Assembly (NCBI GenBank): GCA_005223375.1
Contig: RXOD01005755.1
Span: 1-12,636 of the forward strand
Source: Amoebophrya sp. AT5.2
Taxonomy: Eukaryota; Sar; Dinophyceae; Syndiniales; Amoebophryaceae
Length of the DNA stretch: 12,636 nucleotides
Direction: 5' to 3'
Part shown: positions 1-6,179 of the stretch, in pieces
Layout of the letters: every line of letters starts with the position of its first letter
Numbering within the stretch: position 1 is the stretch's first letter
Made by a program: the position numbers and the translations under genes
The notes under the pieces: model-generated
Database searches by the model: none
What the model was told of the DNA's origin: nothing
What the model saw: only the letters and a program-made list of their open reading frames with translations

Positions 1-51
1 CGCACTCGCCACCCAAGGGACCCCATCACGAAGTACTTACCAGTTGCTCAC

Positions 52-174
52 TTTCCAGCTGGTCCGGTCATATAGTGCTCCGCTTCAGAAATCCCGAACG
101 CACGTCCGTACAGGGCGTAGGTGCCCACCCCCGCATTCAGATCGTCTGCCGTGGAGCTGGAGGCTTCCGCGTAC
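52..174 (-). CDS. internal exon of an unrecognised gene that continues off the left edge
   Basis: Seen: on the minus strand a pyrimidine-rich stretch ending CTATAG (acceptor AG at 176-175) opens a frame beginning YAEASSSTADDLNAG and running to HYMTGPAGK, where it meets a GTGAGC donor at 51-46. The frame hits a TGA immediately after the donor, so splicing at 51 is needed for the protein to go on; the remaining exons would lie left of position 1. A second donor, GTAAGT, sits 11 bases further on at 40-35. The first base of this exon completes a codon left open by the upstream exon ending at 450, which gives the junction NSG/YAEAS. I do not recognise the protein. It could alternatively be a terminal exon ending at the TGA (48-50) if the second donor is used. 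Exon identity is inference from splice signals and sequence composition. Confidence 0.5.
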
Positions 175-223
175 CTATAGATCGATGGAGATGGTGATGG
201 ACTATACGGATGGAGTTGGAGAT

Positions 224-292
224 GGATTGAAATGCGATCGGTCCACCTGCACTGCTGCACGAGCAGGTGGAGGACCGATCGCATTTCAATCC
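224..292. repeat. long near-perfect inverted repeat (hairpin)
   Basis: The arms 224-244 and 272-292 are exact reverse complements over 21 bases, beginning GGATTGAAATGCGATCGG. After a 3-base bulge (269-271, GGA) the pairing resumes for six more bases (245-250 ACCTGC with 263-268 GCAGGT), leaving a 12-base loop. This would fold stably in DNA or RNA. It lies inside the predicted intron. Confidence 0.85.
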
Positions 293-327
293 GAGAAAGA
301 GGCTTCTATAGGGCGATCCTCCCTGCT

Positions 328-420
328 GATCCGAGATGAGCAAAGATTTATGCTTATGCCTATATGCTTATGCTCGGATCCGAGATGAGTTATGCATATG
401 CTTATCCGTATGCTATATGG
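328..420. repeat. direct repeat GATCCGAGATGAG plus TATGCT-rich tract
   Basis: The 13-base sequence GATCCGAGATGAG occurs at 328-340 and again at 377-389, 49 bases apart. Between and after the copies the sequence is a degenerate run of TTATGC, CTTATGC and ATATGCT units, continuing to about 420. This is a decayed tandem repeat within the predicted intron 175-449. Confidence 0.7.
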
Positions 421-449
421 TTATGATCCTCGTCCTATTCTGGGAGTAC

Positions 450-1018
450 CCTGAGTTCCCGGTGGGGTCTCCCTCTCCACTGGCATCCTGGAAGGTCTTG
501 CCCTGCACTTGGTCAAGTAGCCGCTTCGGCCAGCGCTGTTTGCAAGCCCTGTCGCACTCGGCGGCGGAGGAGAGTAGAGTCTCCTTGATTTGGATGCTTG
601 TGGCGTGGCAGTACTGAACTTCGGCCTGCCACAGGTCGGGCAGCTCCCCCGTAAACGGATCCGCCGCGTGCAACTCTTTTTCGGAGTGGTAGGGGTACAA
701 GTAGCCCTTCCACGTGTCGACACCGCGCGCCTTCCAGTTGCACTCTTCGTCGTCCAGTTTCACCAGGAGCTCTTTCCGGCGGGCGTCTGGGATGGTCCAA
801 TACTGCTTGTGGGTGCTGTGGTCGGACACGAAATCCCAAGCCTCCACAGTGGAAAAGCCAGCCGACGCGATCTTGGAAAGCTGGTGGTATACAAGCAGGG
901 GGTCGTAGGTCGCGTCCAAGCCGCTGTATTGCGCCGTGTCCATCACGTTCACCCCGTGGCTCCACGGAAAATTAGAGAGAAAGAGCACGCACTCAACATC
1001 AAAAAACTCAGATGTTTG
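450..1018 (-). CDS. internal exon, unrecognised protein
   Basis: Seen: an open minus-strand frame rich in ordered-protein residues, running through EFFDVECVLFLSN, PWSHGVNVMDTAQYSG, KQYWTIPDARRKELL and KGYLYPYHSEKELH, to DPTGNSG at 450. No family is recognised; the many Trp, Tyr and His residues suggest a folded globular region. The frame stays open upstream to a stop at 1058-1060. Three possible acceptor AGs, all phase 0, would start the exon at 1018 (after CCACCAG), 1006 (after TCTGAG) or 991 (after GTTGAG). The upstream exon ending at 1460 is also phase 0, so any of them keeps the frame. The GT at 449 gives the phase needed by the next exon at 174. Exon use is inference; the coding character is fairly convincing. 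Confidence 0.55.
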
Positions 1019-1459
1019 CTGGTGGCGGCCCCGTCCGACAATCGCGGAGAAACTATTTTATTTTGGAACGCTTATTTTCCGGGAAAGTGATAGATTATGA
1101 TTTTTGGATTTGGAGGGAGATTTAGAAAGTAAGATACCCCTGCGGGTCGGTCCCTGGCTAGAGAGTGCGCAAGCAAAACCATCGCCAAAGACTATAGGCT
1201 ATGGCTATCGGCCCGTCGTCTCAGTACGTCGCATTACCCTGCAGAAAACTACATCGCGCCTGATTTTTGGTAGCGGGTGTCAGCGAAGGGGCTGACTGTT
1301 TCTGTTACCTAGCTCTGACACTATTAATAGTATAAAACTGTGGTGGGGGAGGGGGAACCGGAAGAACAAGAAATCGGGGATCGGGAGCAGTGCTTTTACA
1401 GCTTCTACTTCCAAGAGGAATTGAGTTCTTGATGTTTTTCGAAGAGGACATTGCCTCAC
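1019..1459 (-). other. probable intron
   Basis: On the minus strand GTGAGG at 1459-1454 follows the phase-0 end of the upstream exon (residues RQICCS). The intron would end at one of three phase-0 AG sites between 1019 and 992. Between the sites there are stops in all frames and no protein-like sequence. The donor is good, the acceptor uncertain. Confidence 0.4.
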
Positions 1460-1906
1460 TGAGCAGCAAATCTGTCTAATCATCAAATCCCCGCAGATGG
1501 TTGCCACGTCTGTGAGTCGTTTCCAGTTGTAGGCCCCCTGCACGCTCTCCGGCCGCGGCATGGTGTCCGACCCCCACGCGCCGGCGACGCAGAAGGGCCG
1601 CCGCATTTCTTTGGAGGTGAGCACCTTCTCCAAAAGCTGCTGCACGCTTTTCACCCCAAGGTGCTTGTGCTTCTCCACCTCTTCCGTGATTTTCCGGTAC
1701 ATCAACAATAGAGGCAGCTCGAACATCGGAGCGCCGCCCTCCGACTGCCCGAAGAACGCGATCCTACTCAGGTCCCCGCCGTGGTCCATTTCCACGATCT
1801 TCCAAATTAGGGGCGCGTAAAACTCGTACATCGACTTTGTGAAGTCGCCGCGCTGAGCCTTGCCCGGAATTTCGACGGTTTTGATCCGATCGAAGACATC
1901 GCCTTT
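1460..1906 (-). CDS. exon of the same leftmost gene, unrecognised protein
   Basis: Seen: a minus-strand frame reading KGDVFDRIKTVEIPGKAQ near 1906-1853, then MYEFYAPLIWKIVEM from an ATG at 1831, then FFGQSEGGAPMFELPLL, an EVEKHKHLGVKSVQQLLEK helix-like stretch, RRPFCVAGAWGSD, and ICGDLMIRQICCS at the donor (1460/1459). The frame is open upstream to a stop at 1994-1996, so either translation starts at the ATG at 1831 or an acceptor near 1907 (after TGCAAAG) brings in an earlier exon; the text before 1831 still looks coding, which favours the latter. No family is recognised. The six residues FCVAGA recur in another exon candidate at 4465-4644, the only hint of relationship to anything in the window. 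Confidence 0.5.
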
Positions 1907-1996
1907 GCATTTTTTTTTAAAGATGGTCGTGTGTGACGTCGAGTTTAGTAGCCCATGCGTCGATTGCGATTCATATTGATGTCGCTGTGGAATTCA

Positions 1997-2316
1997 CGGG
2001 CTCCTTCGAACCACGCTCACCGACTACGATAAAAATGAGTCAACCAGTATAATAAGGCAAAATCTACCAAGAGTTGAGATGGAAACAGCTCGTATCTCAT
2101 AGAACTATAGATAGAAGAACAAAAGACAAACGAATCCAAAATGCAAGTGAAAACTAGGCGTCTACTTAACTGAATACTAATCGCCTAAGAACTACAATAG
2201 TTATGGTTGAACAGGACCGCGCCCATGTTCAAATGCGTTGTTTTGTAACGCGAGGATACGCATCCCCCCGCGAGTGCAGGATCTGATCATGGATCGAGCG
2301 ATCTTGGATCTGTTGA
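1997..2316. other. no gene seen; contains phased GATC cluster
   Basis: From 1997 to about 2230 the sequence is A/T-richer, with no convincing frame on either strand. The short frames that exist lack protein-like composition. The only structure noticed is the run of GATC sites at 2280-2333, described separately. This would be the spacer, or 5' intron, between the leftmost gene and the small two-exon gene to its right. Confidence 0.5.
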
Positions 2317-2333
2317 TCAACCACGAAAGGATC
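2280..2333. repeat. phased GATC cluster
   Basis: GATC occurs at 2280, 2285, 2292, 2300, 2307, 2315 and 2330. From 2285 onward the steps are 7, 8, 7, 8 and 15 bases, an approximate 7.5-base period. The last site overlaps the tail of the predicted small coding region. It is most simply a decayed short tandem repeat. Confidence 0.6.
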
Positions 2334-2774
2334 CCCACGACAACCGACCGAGCGCTGCGCGCATGGATTCAGGAACCGACTTATGCGTTCTGGACACCTG
2401 CCCGGCCTGACAGTAACATTCTGACTCATCACGAGACCTGGAAGCCTTGCAGCCTCGAGCTGACACGTCCACACCCGCAGCCTTCCCATAAGTCAATGCG
2501 TCCCGCCTGGCCGAGGACGGCAGCAGCACGAGCAGCGCGTTTTTTTTTATCACTTCCTTCTTACAACAACAAAGCAACAACGGAGCAGGTCTGCGTTCGA
2601 AAAAAGATCCGGTGATATCTCGTAGCCGTCCGCTGCACCGCTGCGGGACACAGAGCACGACTCCCCCGCGCGGTAGGTCTGCAGAAAGCAGACGAGAGGC
2701 GCTAAGCTCAGCAATGTGGCGGCAAATCGCAGCACCACATTGGGCAGCGCCACCTCCGAATGGATAAAATTCAT
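2317..2774 (-). CDS. small two-exon gene, hydrophobic N-terminal segment
   Basis: Proposed join on the minus strand: exon 2774-2565, intron 2564-2407 (GTAAGA...TGTTACTGTCAG), exon 2406-2317, both phase 0, giving 99 residues. Exon 1 starts at an ATG and has strongly coding-like codons. Residues 9-32 (starting ALPNVVLRFAATLLSLAP) form a hydrophobic stretch that could be a signal anchor or signal peptide, followed by a Cys/Ser-containing polar region (GESCSVSRSGAADGYEIS). Without splicing the frame would end RRK at 2550. Exon 2 reads AGQVSRTHKSVPESM and ends at TGA. An AG directly upstream of the ATG (CTGCTGAG|T) means exon 1 could instead be internal. The first exon is better supported than the second. 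Function unknown; a membrane or secreted protein is an inference. Confidence 0.4.
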
Positions 2775-2842
2775 ACTCAGCAGTAGTATGATAGATTGAT
2801 ACAGAAAAGTAAAAGCGAGGTAATACTAATTCCTAAATCATA

Positions 2843-2925
2843 AAATCGCAACCCATCGAGCGCGATGCTTCGGTCTTCGACTCGCAAGAGTCTCGGGAGC
2901 TCATCCTGGTACGAATTCCAAAATT
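2843..2925 (-). CDS. possible short exon
   Basis: After GGGTTTAG (acceptor AG at 2927-2926, minus strand) the frame reads FWNSYQDELPRLLRVEDRS then IALDGLRFYDLGIS before a GTATTA that could be a donor near 2842. Composition is protein-like, unlike the low-complexity Thr/Arg-rich reading just upstream. The joining partner is not identifiable and the phases do not match the neighbours tested, so this is a weak call. Confidence 0.2.
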
Positions 2926-3181
2926 CTAAACCCAGGCGGGGGCTGCGTGTCGTGGTGTCTGTCCGGTCCCGGTTGTTTCGCGCGCGCGGCTGCTTCGTGG
3001 TTGCGCGTTGCTGGGTCGGTTTCTGCTCGCTCGTGTCCTTGCCTCGGTTGTTTGCAGGCACGCGAGCGGGGTGGCGCATGTCGGTCGAGGACGTTGACGC
3101 AACGACCGCGCCACCGGAAAAAGCGGGGCAGGAGCTTCGTGCGTCATTTCGCAGCTGTCTGCTGCGGAGGGTCGTGCTGGT

Positions 3182-3451
3182 TCAAAACTTAGAGGACGGC
3201 GCGACCGCATCCGCCTCCACTGCTGCCGTGAGCAGCTCGTAGTACCGCTTAACGAGGCCCATGACCATCATCAAAGTCAGCCTCCTCGGGCCCGGTCTGC
3301 CGGACGCAGCCGCATCGTTGATTTGCGGCCCAAGGGAAAAGATTTCCCTTGCCCGGTTTTTCAGCTTGTTGAAGAATAGAAAAAGAGGCCCTTCCTTGCG
3401 AAGAGTCTCTTTTGCTTTTCGAAGCTGAGTGCGCTCGAAGCGCTCCACCAT
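3182..3451 (-). CDS. small basic protein or exon, unrecognised
   Basis: From an ATG at 3451-3449 the minus strand encodes 89 residues: a basic helix-prone start (MVERFERTQLRKAKETLRKE), an aromatic patch (GPLFLFFNKLKNRAREIF), a Gly/Pro/Arg turn, a Met-rich hydrophobic patch (RRLTLMMVMGLVKRYYELL) and an Ala/Val tail ending SSKF and TGA. The frame is open upstream to 3521, so it may be the last exon of a longer gene. A perfect 9-base-arm palindrome (3331-3351) falls inside the codons for REIFSLG. No family is recognised. The Lys/Arg spacing suggests an amphipathic helix; localisation cannot be stated. Confidence 0.4.
   Translation of the reverse strand: MVERFERTQLRKAKETLRKEGPLFLFFNKLKNRAREIFSLGPQINDAAASGRPGPRRLTLMMVMGLVKRYYELLTAAVEADAVAPSSKF
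3331..3351. repeat. 9-bp palindrome with 3-base loop
   Basis: CAAGGGAAA at 3331-3339 and TTTCCCTTG at 3343-3351 are exact reverse complements separated by AGA. It lies within the predicted coding frame 3182-3451. Confidence 0.75.
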
Positions 3452-3475
3452 CGCTCGCAAAATGCAGCGGGTCAA

Positions 3476-3795
3476 GACGCTACTTTCGCGCGATTGATGC
3501 GGACGACGAGGAGGGGCGTTTCATACTGCTCCAGGCCCTTGTACTGTTCGTCGATTTGCGCTCGAACTCCGAGGCGTCTGCCTGGCTCTGGCACTCGTCT
3601 CCGCGGGGCTGAGTCCTTGAGTCCTAACCCCGCCCGCCGCCACCTACTGCCCGAAGCCGCCCGGCGCCTGCTCCCGCTGGATGCCCATCCCCATCGCCAT
3701 CTTCCGCAAGCAATGGCAGCCGCATCACCAAAAAACCACCCGCATCCTTTCCTGTTCCTAAGGCCGCGCTCTCCGTTCGTTCCTATCCAACGTTC
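3476..3795. other. GC-rich stretch without a supported gene
   Basis: This stretch has open readings on the plus strand that are Pro/Arg/His-rich, typical of non-coding GC-rich DNA read in frame. I see no start, splice pair or conserved-looking segment here on either strand. It probably holds intron or spacer sequence between the exon candidates on either side. Confidence 0.4.
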
Positions 3796-4182
3796 CTACA
3801 AATTTAGAAAAGTTGATAAAGGAAAGTCAGCTTCCACAGGAAGCTTGGCGCCGCATACGAGCGACCATAAGACGCGCGCGCGCACGCGTCGATACTTGTA
3901 GAACCAAAAGAGATTAGTACGCATGGTGTAAAAGCTCGCACTGCTGATGCTGTGGCTGTTGTAAAAACACGCACGACGAAAACGCAAGGCGGAGACTTCT
4001 TTCTCTTTGCAACGTTCGGCAAGGCCTGTCGTTTGCTGGCTGCCATGCGCTTGTGAGCCTTCCATCCCCGCATAGACTCCTCGGGGCTGCTCGTCCGTCT
4101 TTATGCTGCCCAATGTCACGGCTTCTTTTTTATTTTTTATGGCCGCTTCGCGAGCTGATGTGGTGTGGTCTCCATGCATTGC
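3796..4182 (-). CDS. possible exon, unrecognised
   Basis: A GATACTGCAG acceptor (AG at 4184-4183, minus strand) leads in phase 0 into a frame with an early ATG at 4179 and the text MHGDHTTSAREAAIKNKKEA, TLGSIKTDEQPRGVYAGMEG, then LAERCKEKEVSALRFR. From about 3970 to 3796 the reading becomes Ser/Phe/Tyr/Arg-rich and less convincing, and includes the alternating CG tract, so the true end is probably earlier than 3796. A small charged protein or internal exon is possible, but there is no family resemblance and no secure donor. Confidence 0.25.
   Translation of the reverse strand, partial: AMHGDHTTSAREAAIKNKKEAVTLGSIKTDEQPRGVYAGMEGSQAHGSQQTTGLAERCKEKEVSALRFRRACFYNSHSISSASFYTMRTNLFWFYKYRRVRARVLWSLVCGAKLPVEADFPLSTFLNL
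3872..3889. repeat. alternating purine-pyrimidine CG tract
   Basis: Eighteen bases strictly alternate purine and pyrimidine, mostly CG (ACGCGCGCGCGCACGCGT). Such tracts can adopt left-handed Z-DNA; that is established for the sequence class, not shown here. Confidence 0.7.
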
Positions 4183-4464
4183 CTGCAGTATCAGCATCAA
4201 GTCTTGTCATCATGAGTGCCTATGTCAGTACGTTCTTCCACCTGTAAGCGAGCTGCACGCTCATGCATCGTTATATTGTCAAGGTCGCTGCACACCCTCG
4301 CGAGAGTGCGGCCACCGCGCGAACCACTCTCTGAACATTAGTTGGAGCATACCACAAGGCGGCCCCTCCCCTCCAGAGTTCTTCAACGGTCTTTCAGTGT
4401 CGGACAGGCTGGCGAGTCAGGTCCTTCAACAGCATGCGGCGCTTCTTCTGTTTCCTGGACTCAC

Positions 4465-4644
4465 ACCAGGTCGCAGATCCACATTGGATATTGGCCAAAC
4501 TCCGCACCAGCGACGCAGAATTCTTCTTGCCAGAAGTCGTATAAGATCAAAGAGACCCAGGCGAGTTCGTTCACAGCCACATCCATCAGAAAGCCACGAA
4601 TCCCCCGGGGGGGCAGCAGGCGACGCAGCAGCAGTTCCCGCATC
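4465..4644 (-). CDS. probable internal exon, unrecognised
   Basis: The best splice-bounded exon in this part of the window. The acceptor is CATCTAGATTCAG (AG at 4646-4645) and the donor is GTGAGT at 4464-4459, enclosing 180 bases open in one frame: one base, 59 codons, two bases. The protein reads MRELLLRRLLPPRGIRGFLM, then VAVNELAWVSLILYDFW, then QEEFCVAGAEFGQYPMWICD. It is Leu/Arg-rich at first, then hydrophobic and aromatic. Without the donor a TGA follows at once. FCVAGA is shared with the leftmost gene (1460-1906), which may indicate related domains. Possible downstream continuation around 4330-4400 could not be fixed; an upstream 5' exon candidate lies at 4910-4982 but its phase does not join this exon directly. 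Function unknown. Confidence 0.4.
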
Positions 4645-4909
4645 CTGAATCTAGATGAATGTTTGCCGATACGCGCAGCAGTAGCCTTCGAGTCGATGAA
4701 GCAGAGTGGGTACGGATACCTAGATTGCTGGATGAGTGAGAATGTAGCTATTGACTGTTCCACACGAAACACAAACAGCCACGCACGGCAGACGATTCGC
4801 GCGCGACGCTCGCGGCACACAGCTTGACAGTAGTTCGGTTTCTGCTTCCATAACCACAAAGAAGTTGAGAACCGACAGGGCGCACGAAAGATGAGACACA
4901 GGCTGTTAC

Positions 4910-4982
4910 TTTCCGGTAGTATCGAGGCTGGCCTCCACGGCCCTCCCGCGCTGCACGCAGTCACCCACAGCGGGGCCATCAT
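4910..4982 (-). CDS. possible first exon (start codon to GTAACA donor)
   Basis: Tandem ATG codons at 4982-4977 (minus strand) open MMAPLWVTACSAGGPWRPAS followed by ILPE, ending GGAAA|GTAACA at 4910/4909. The exon end GGAAA matches other donors in the window (GAAA|GTRAG), although the +5 base is not G. It leaves one extra base, which does not fit the 4644 exon, so at least one exon between them would be needed. Weak, composition-based call. Confidence 0.2.
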
Positions 4983-5718
4983 GAAAAATGAATCAATCGA
5001 TTGCTGAAGACGTGACTTTATGTTTTTGAAACGTCAATATCTGTTTTCGAAACATGTCTCGGCGTGCTGCTCAGCAGTGTTGCTCCCGACCTTCGCCTGG
5101 AGAGAACCACTTTGACCAGAATGAACCCGGGCCGTGGATGTGGGCGTGGAAGTAAGCGCGCAGATAGCCATCCGATGAAAGTTTCGCTTCGCAAACAAAT
5201 TATTTAGTATTTCGCGAAAAGAATCTAACTATAGAAATTGTAGCAGCGTCGTCGCAGACAAGCATCCTCCAATGAAACAAAGTCTGTCCCAGCAGGAAGG
5301 CGCCGTGGGCCTGGTCACAACACCACTACAGCGTAGATTGAGGCACAGCTTGGCTGTGTCTGAAACTACAATGATAAAAACACACGGCCTGCGGACACAT
5401 TCAACACAGGCTCCATTCAATGGGCACGGTAGCCTCTGTTACTTTCTCGAAAAGCTAATGAATGTATAAATAAATATTACGACACACCCCGCGGCTGCAG
5501 CAGATTATTGGTGCGTGTGTCGTAGGTACTTGTTTTTTTGCCGACGGACAAGCACATACTGGGTAAGCACTTGCCAGTGGGCGGGTAGTTCCTTGGATGC
5601 TGGAATGAAAGCCGCAAGAAGAATCGATCTATCGTGGAGCAAGCCTTCGGATGATAAACGAAATGCGCCTATTCATCATTGCCGAGAAAAAACGCAGCGC
5701 TCAAAGTCATGTAGTCAC
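4983..5718. other. no supported gene; one hairpin and an A/T-rich stretch
   Basis: Frames here are short. The one protein-like reading is on the minus strand around 5625-5506 (AAFIPASKELPAHWQ, then VLTQYVLVRRQKNKYLRHTH to TAA), which could be a last exon, but no secure acceptor was found. A 10-base-arm inverted repeat is at 5478-5524, next to the A/T-rich GTATAAATAAATATTA. Nothing else is evident. Confidence 0.4.
5478..5524. repeat. inverted repeat TACGACACAC / GTGTGTCGTA
   Basis: The arms at 5478-5487 and 5515-5524 are exact reverse complements, with a 27-base GC-rich loop containing CTGCAGCAG. A TATAAATAAATAT run lies directly to the left (5465-5477). It could be a structural or regulatory element; no evidence decides. 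Confidence 0.6.
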
Positions 5719-5927
5719 GTCTTCAGTATGTCTATGCCTAGCTCGGAAAGGGCGGCGCACGTGAGATGGTCCATGGACTGGTGCAAATTGACTTCGCGTC
5801 CATTCTCTGCCCTAGCTAGGTGGTACCAAGAAAGCATGTCGATCTGTGCCCTGACCCTCGAGCTGTCGGGCGCCGCATATAATTTTGTCCGCGACGCACT
5901 TCTTTGTGGAACCAGCTCCATCTCCAT
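5719..5927 (-). CDS. exon fragment, weak glutathione S-transferase C-domain resemblance
   Basis: From an ATG at 5927 the minus strand reads MEMELVPQRSASRTKLYAAP, then DSSRVRAQIDMLSWYHLAR, then NLHQSMDHLTCAALSELGID, with a possible GTGACT donor at 5718 just before an in-frame TGA. The segment with spacing R-A-x-I-D...L-x-W-x-H...R recalls the first helix of the C-terminal domain in theta-type glutathione S-transferases, which often shows RA-(V/I)-D...L-W-H...R after a Tyr-Pro. Against this, no thioredoxin-fold N-terminal half is visible upstream, and an in-frame stop lies about 30 bases before the ATG. It may be a relic, an exon of a larger gene, or chance likeness. The call is tentative. Confidence 0.25.
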
Positions 5928-6179
5928 ACGAAAGCCCCGGCAGCGAAAGTATGACTACGTTTTCGATGGATCAGGAACCAGCTCGTGGCGTGCGGCTATC
6001 GGATTTCGCGTTATGTTGTTCCAGAAGGTATAATCGCCACGTTGCTTCAATGAATCGTCACCGAAAGTGCCAAACTTATTGAAAGGTCCGGGAAAATCAT
6101 ATCAACGAGAATCAGAATCAATACAACAAAGAAACTCAAATTGCCCAAGTTGCCCTTCTGTATAGATGGGCGTCTCAAT
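5928..6179. other. intergenic spacer, 3' side of the 432-residue gene
   Basis: 252 bases with no protein-like frame. It should hold the 3' untranslated region of the gene ending at 6180. No AATAAA is seen on the minus strand close to the stop. Confidence 0.4.

Larger units (their letters stand above)
175..449 (-). other. intron, 275 bp, with internal hairpin and repeats
   Basis: The intron starts with GTACTC at 449 on the minus strand and ends TATAG at 175. Phases on both sides agree: two bases are left over at 450 and one base is supplied at 174. The bases GGTAC occur at both borders (codon-spanning at the donor, and G|GTAC at the acceptor), like a short direct repeat. Inside lie a long hairpin (224-292) and TATGCT-rich repeats (328-420). 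The GTACTC donor is weaker than others in the window, so the exact boundary is inference. Confidence 0.45.

Noticed and set aside
2229..2489. Minus-strand frame across the GATC cluster
   Set aside because: Its reading is dominated by the repeated GATC words and mixed composition. The competing spliced model ending at 2317 fits better.
4103..4648. 181-codon plus-strand frame
   Set aside because: Pro/Arg/His-rich later half and no splice or start support. The minus-strand exon 4465-4644 explains part of it better.
5515..6033. 172-codon plus-strand frame
   Set aside because: Cys/Arg/Ser-rich composition without domain-like segments. The opposite strand has more protein-like text and an exon-like boundary.
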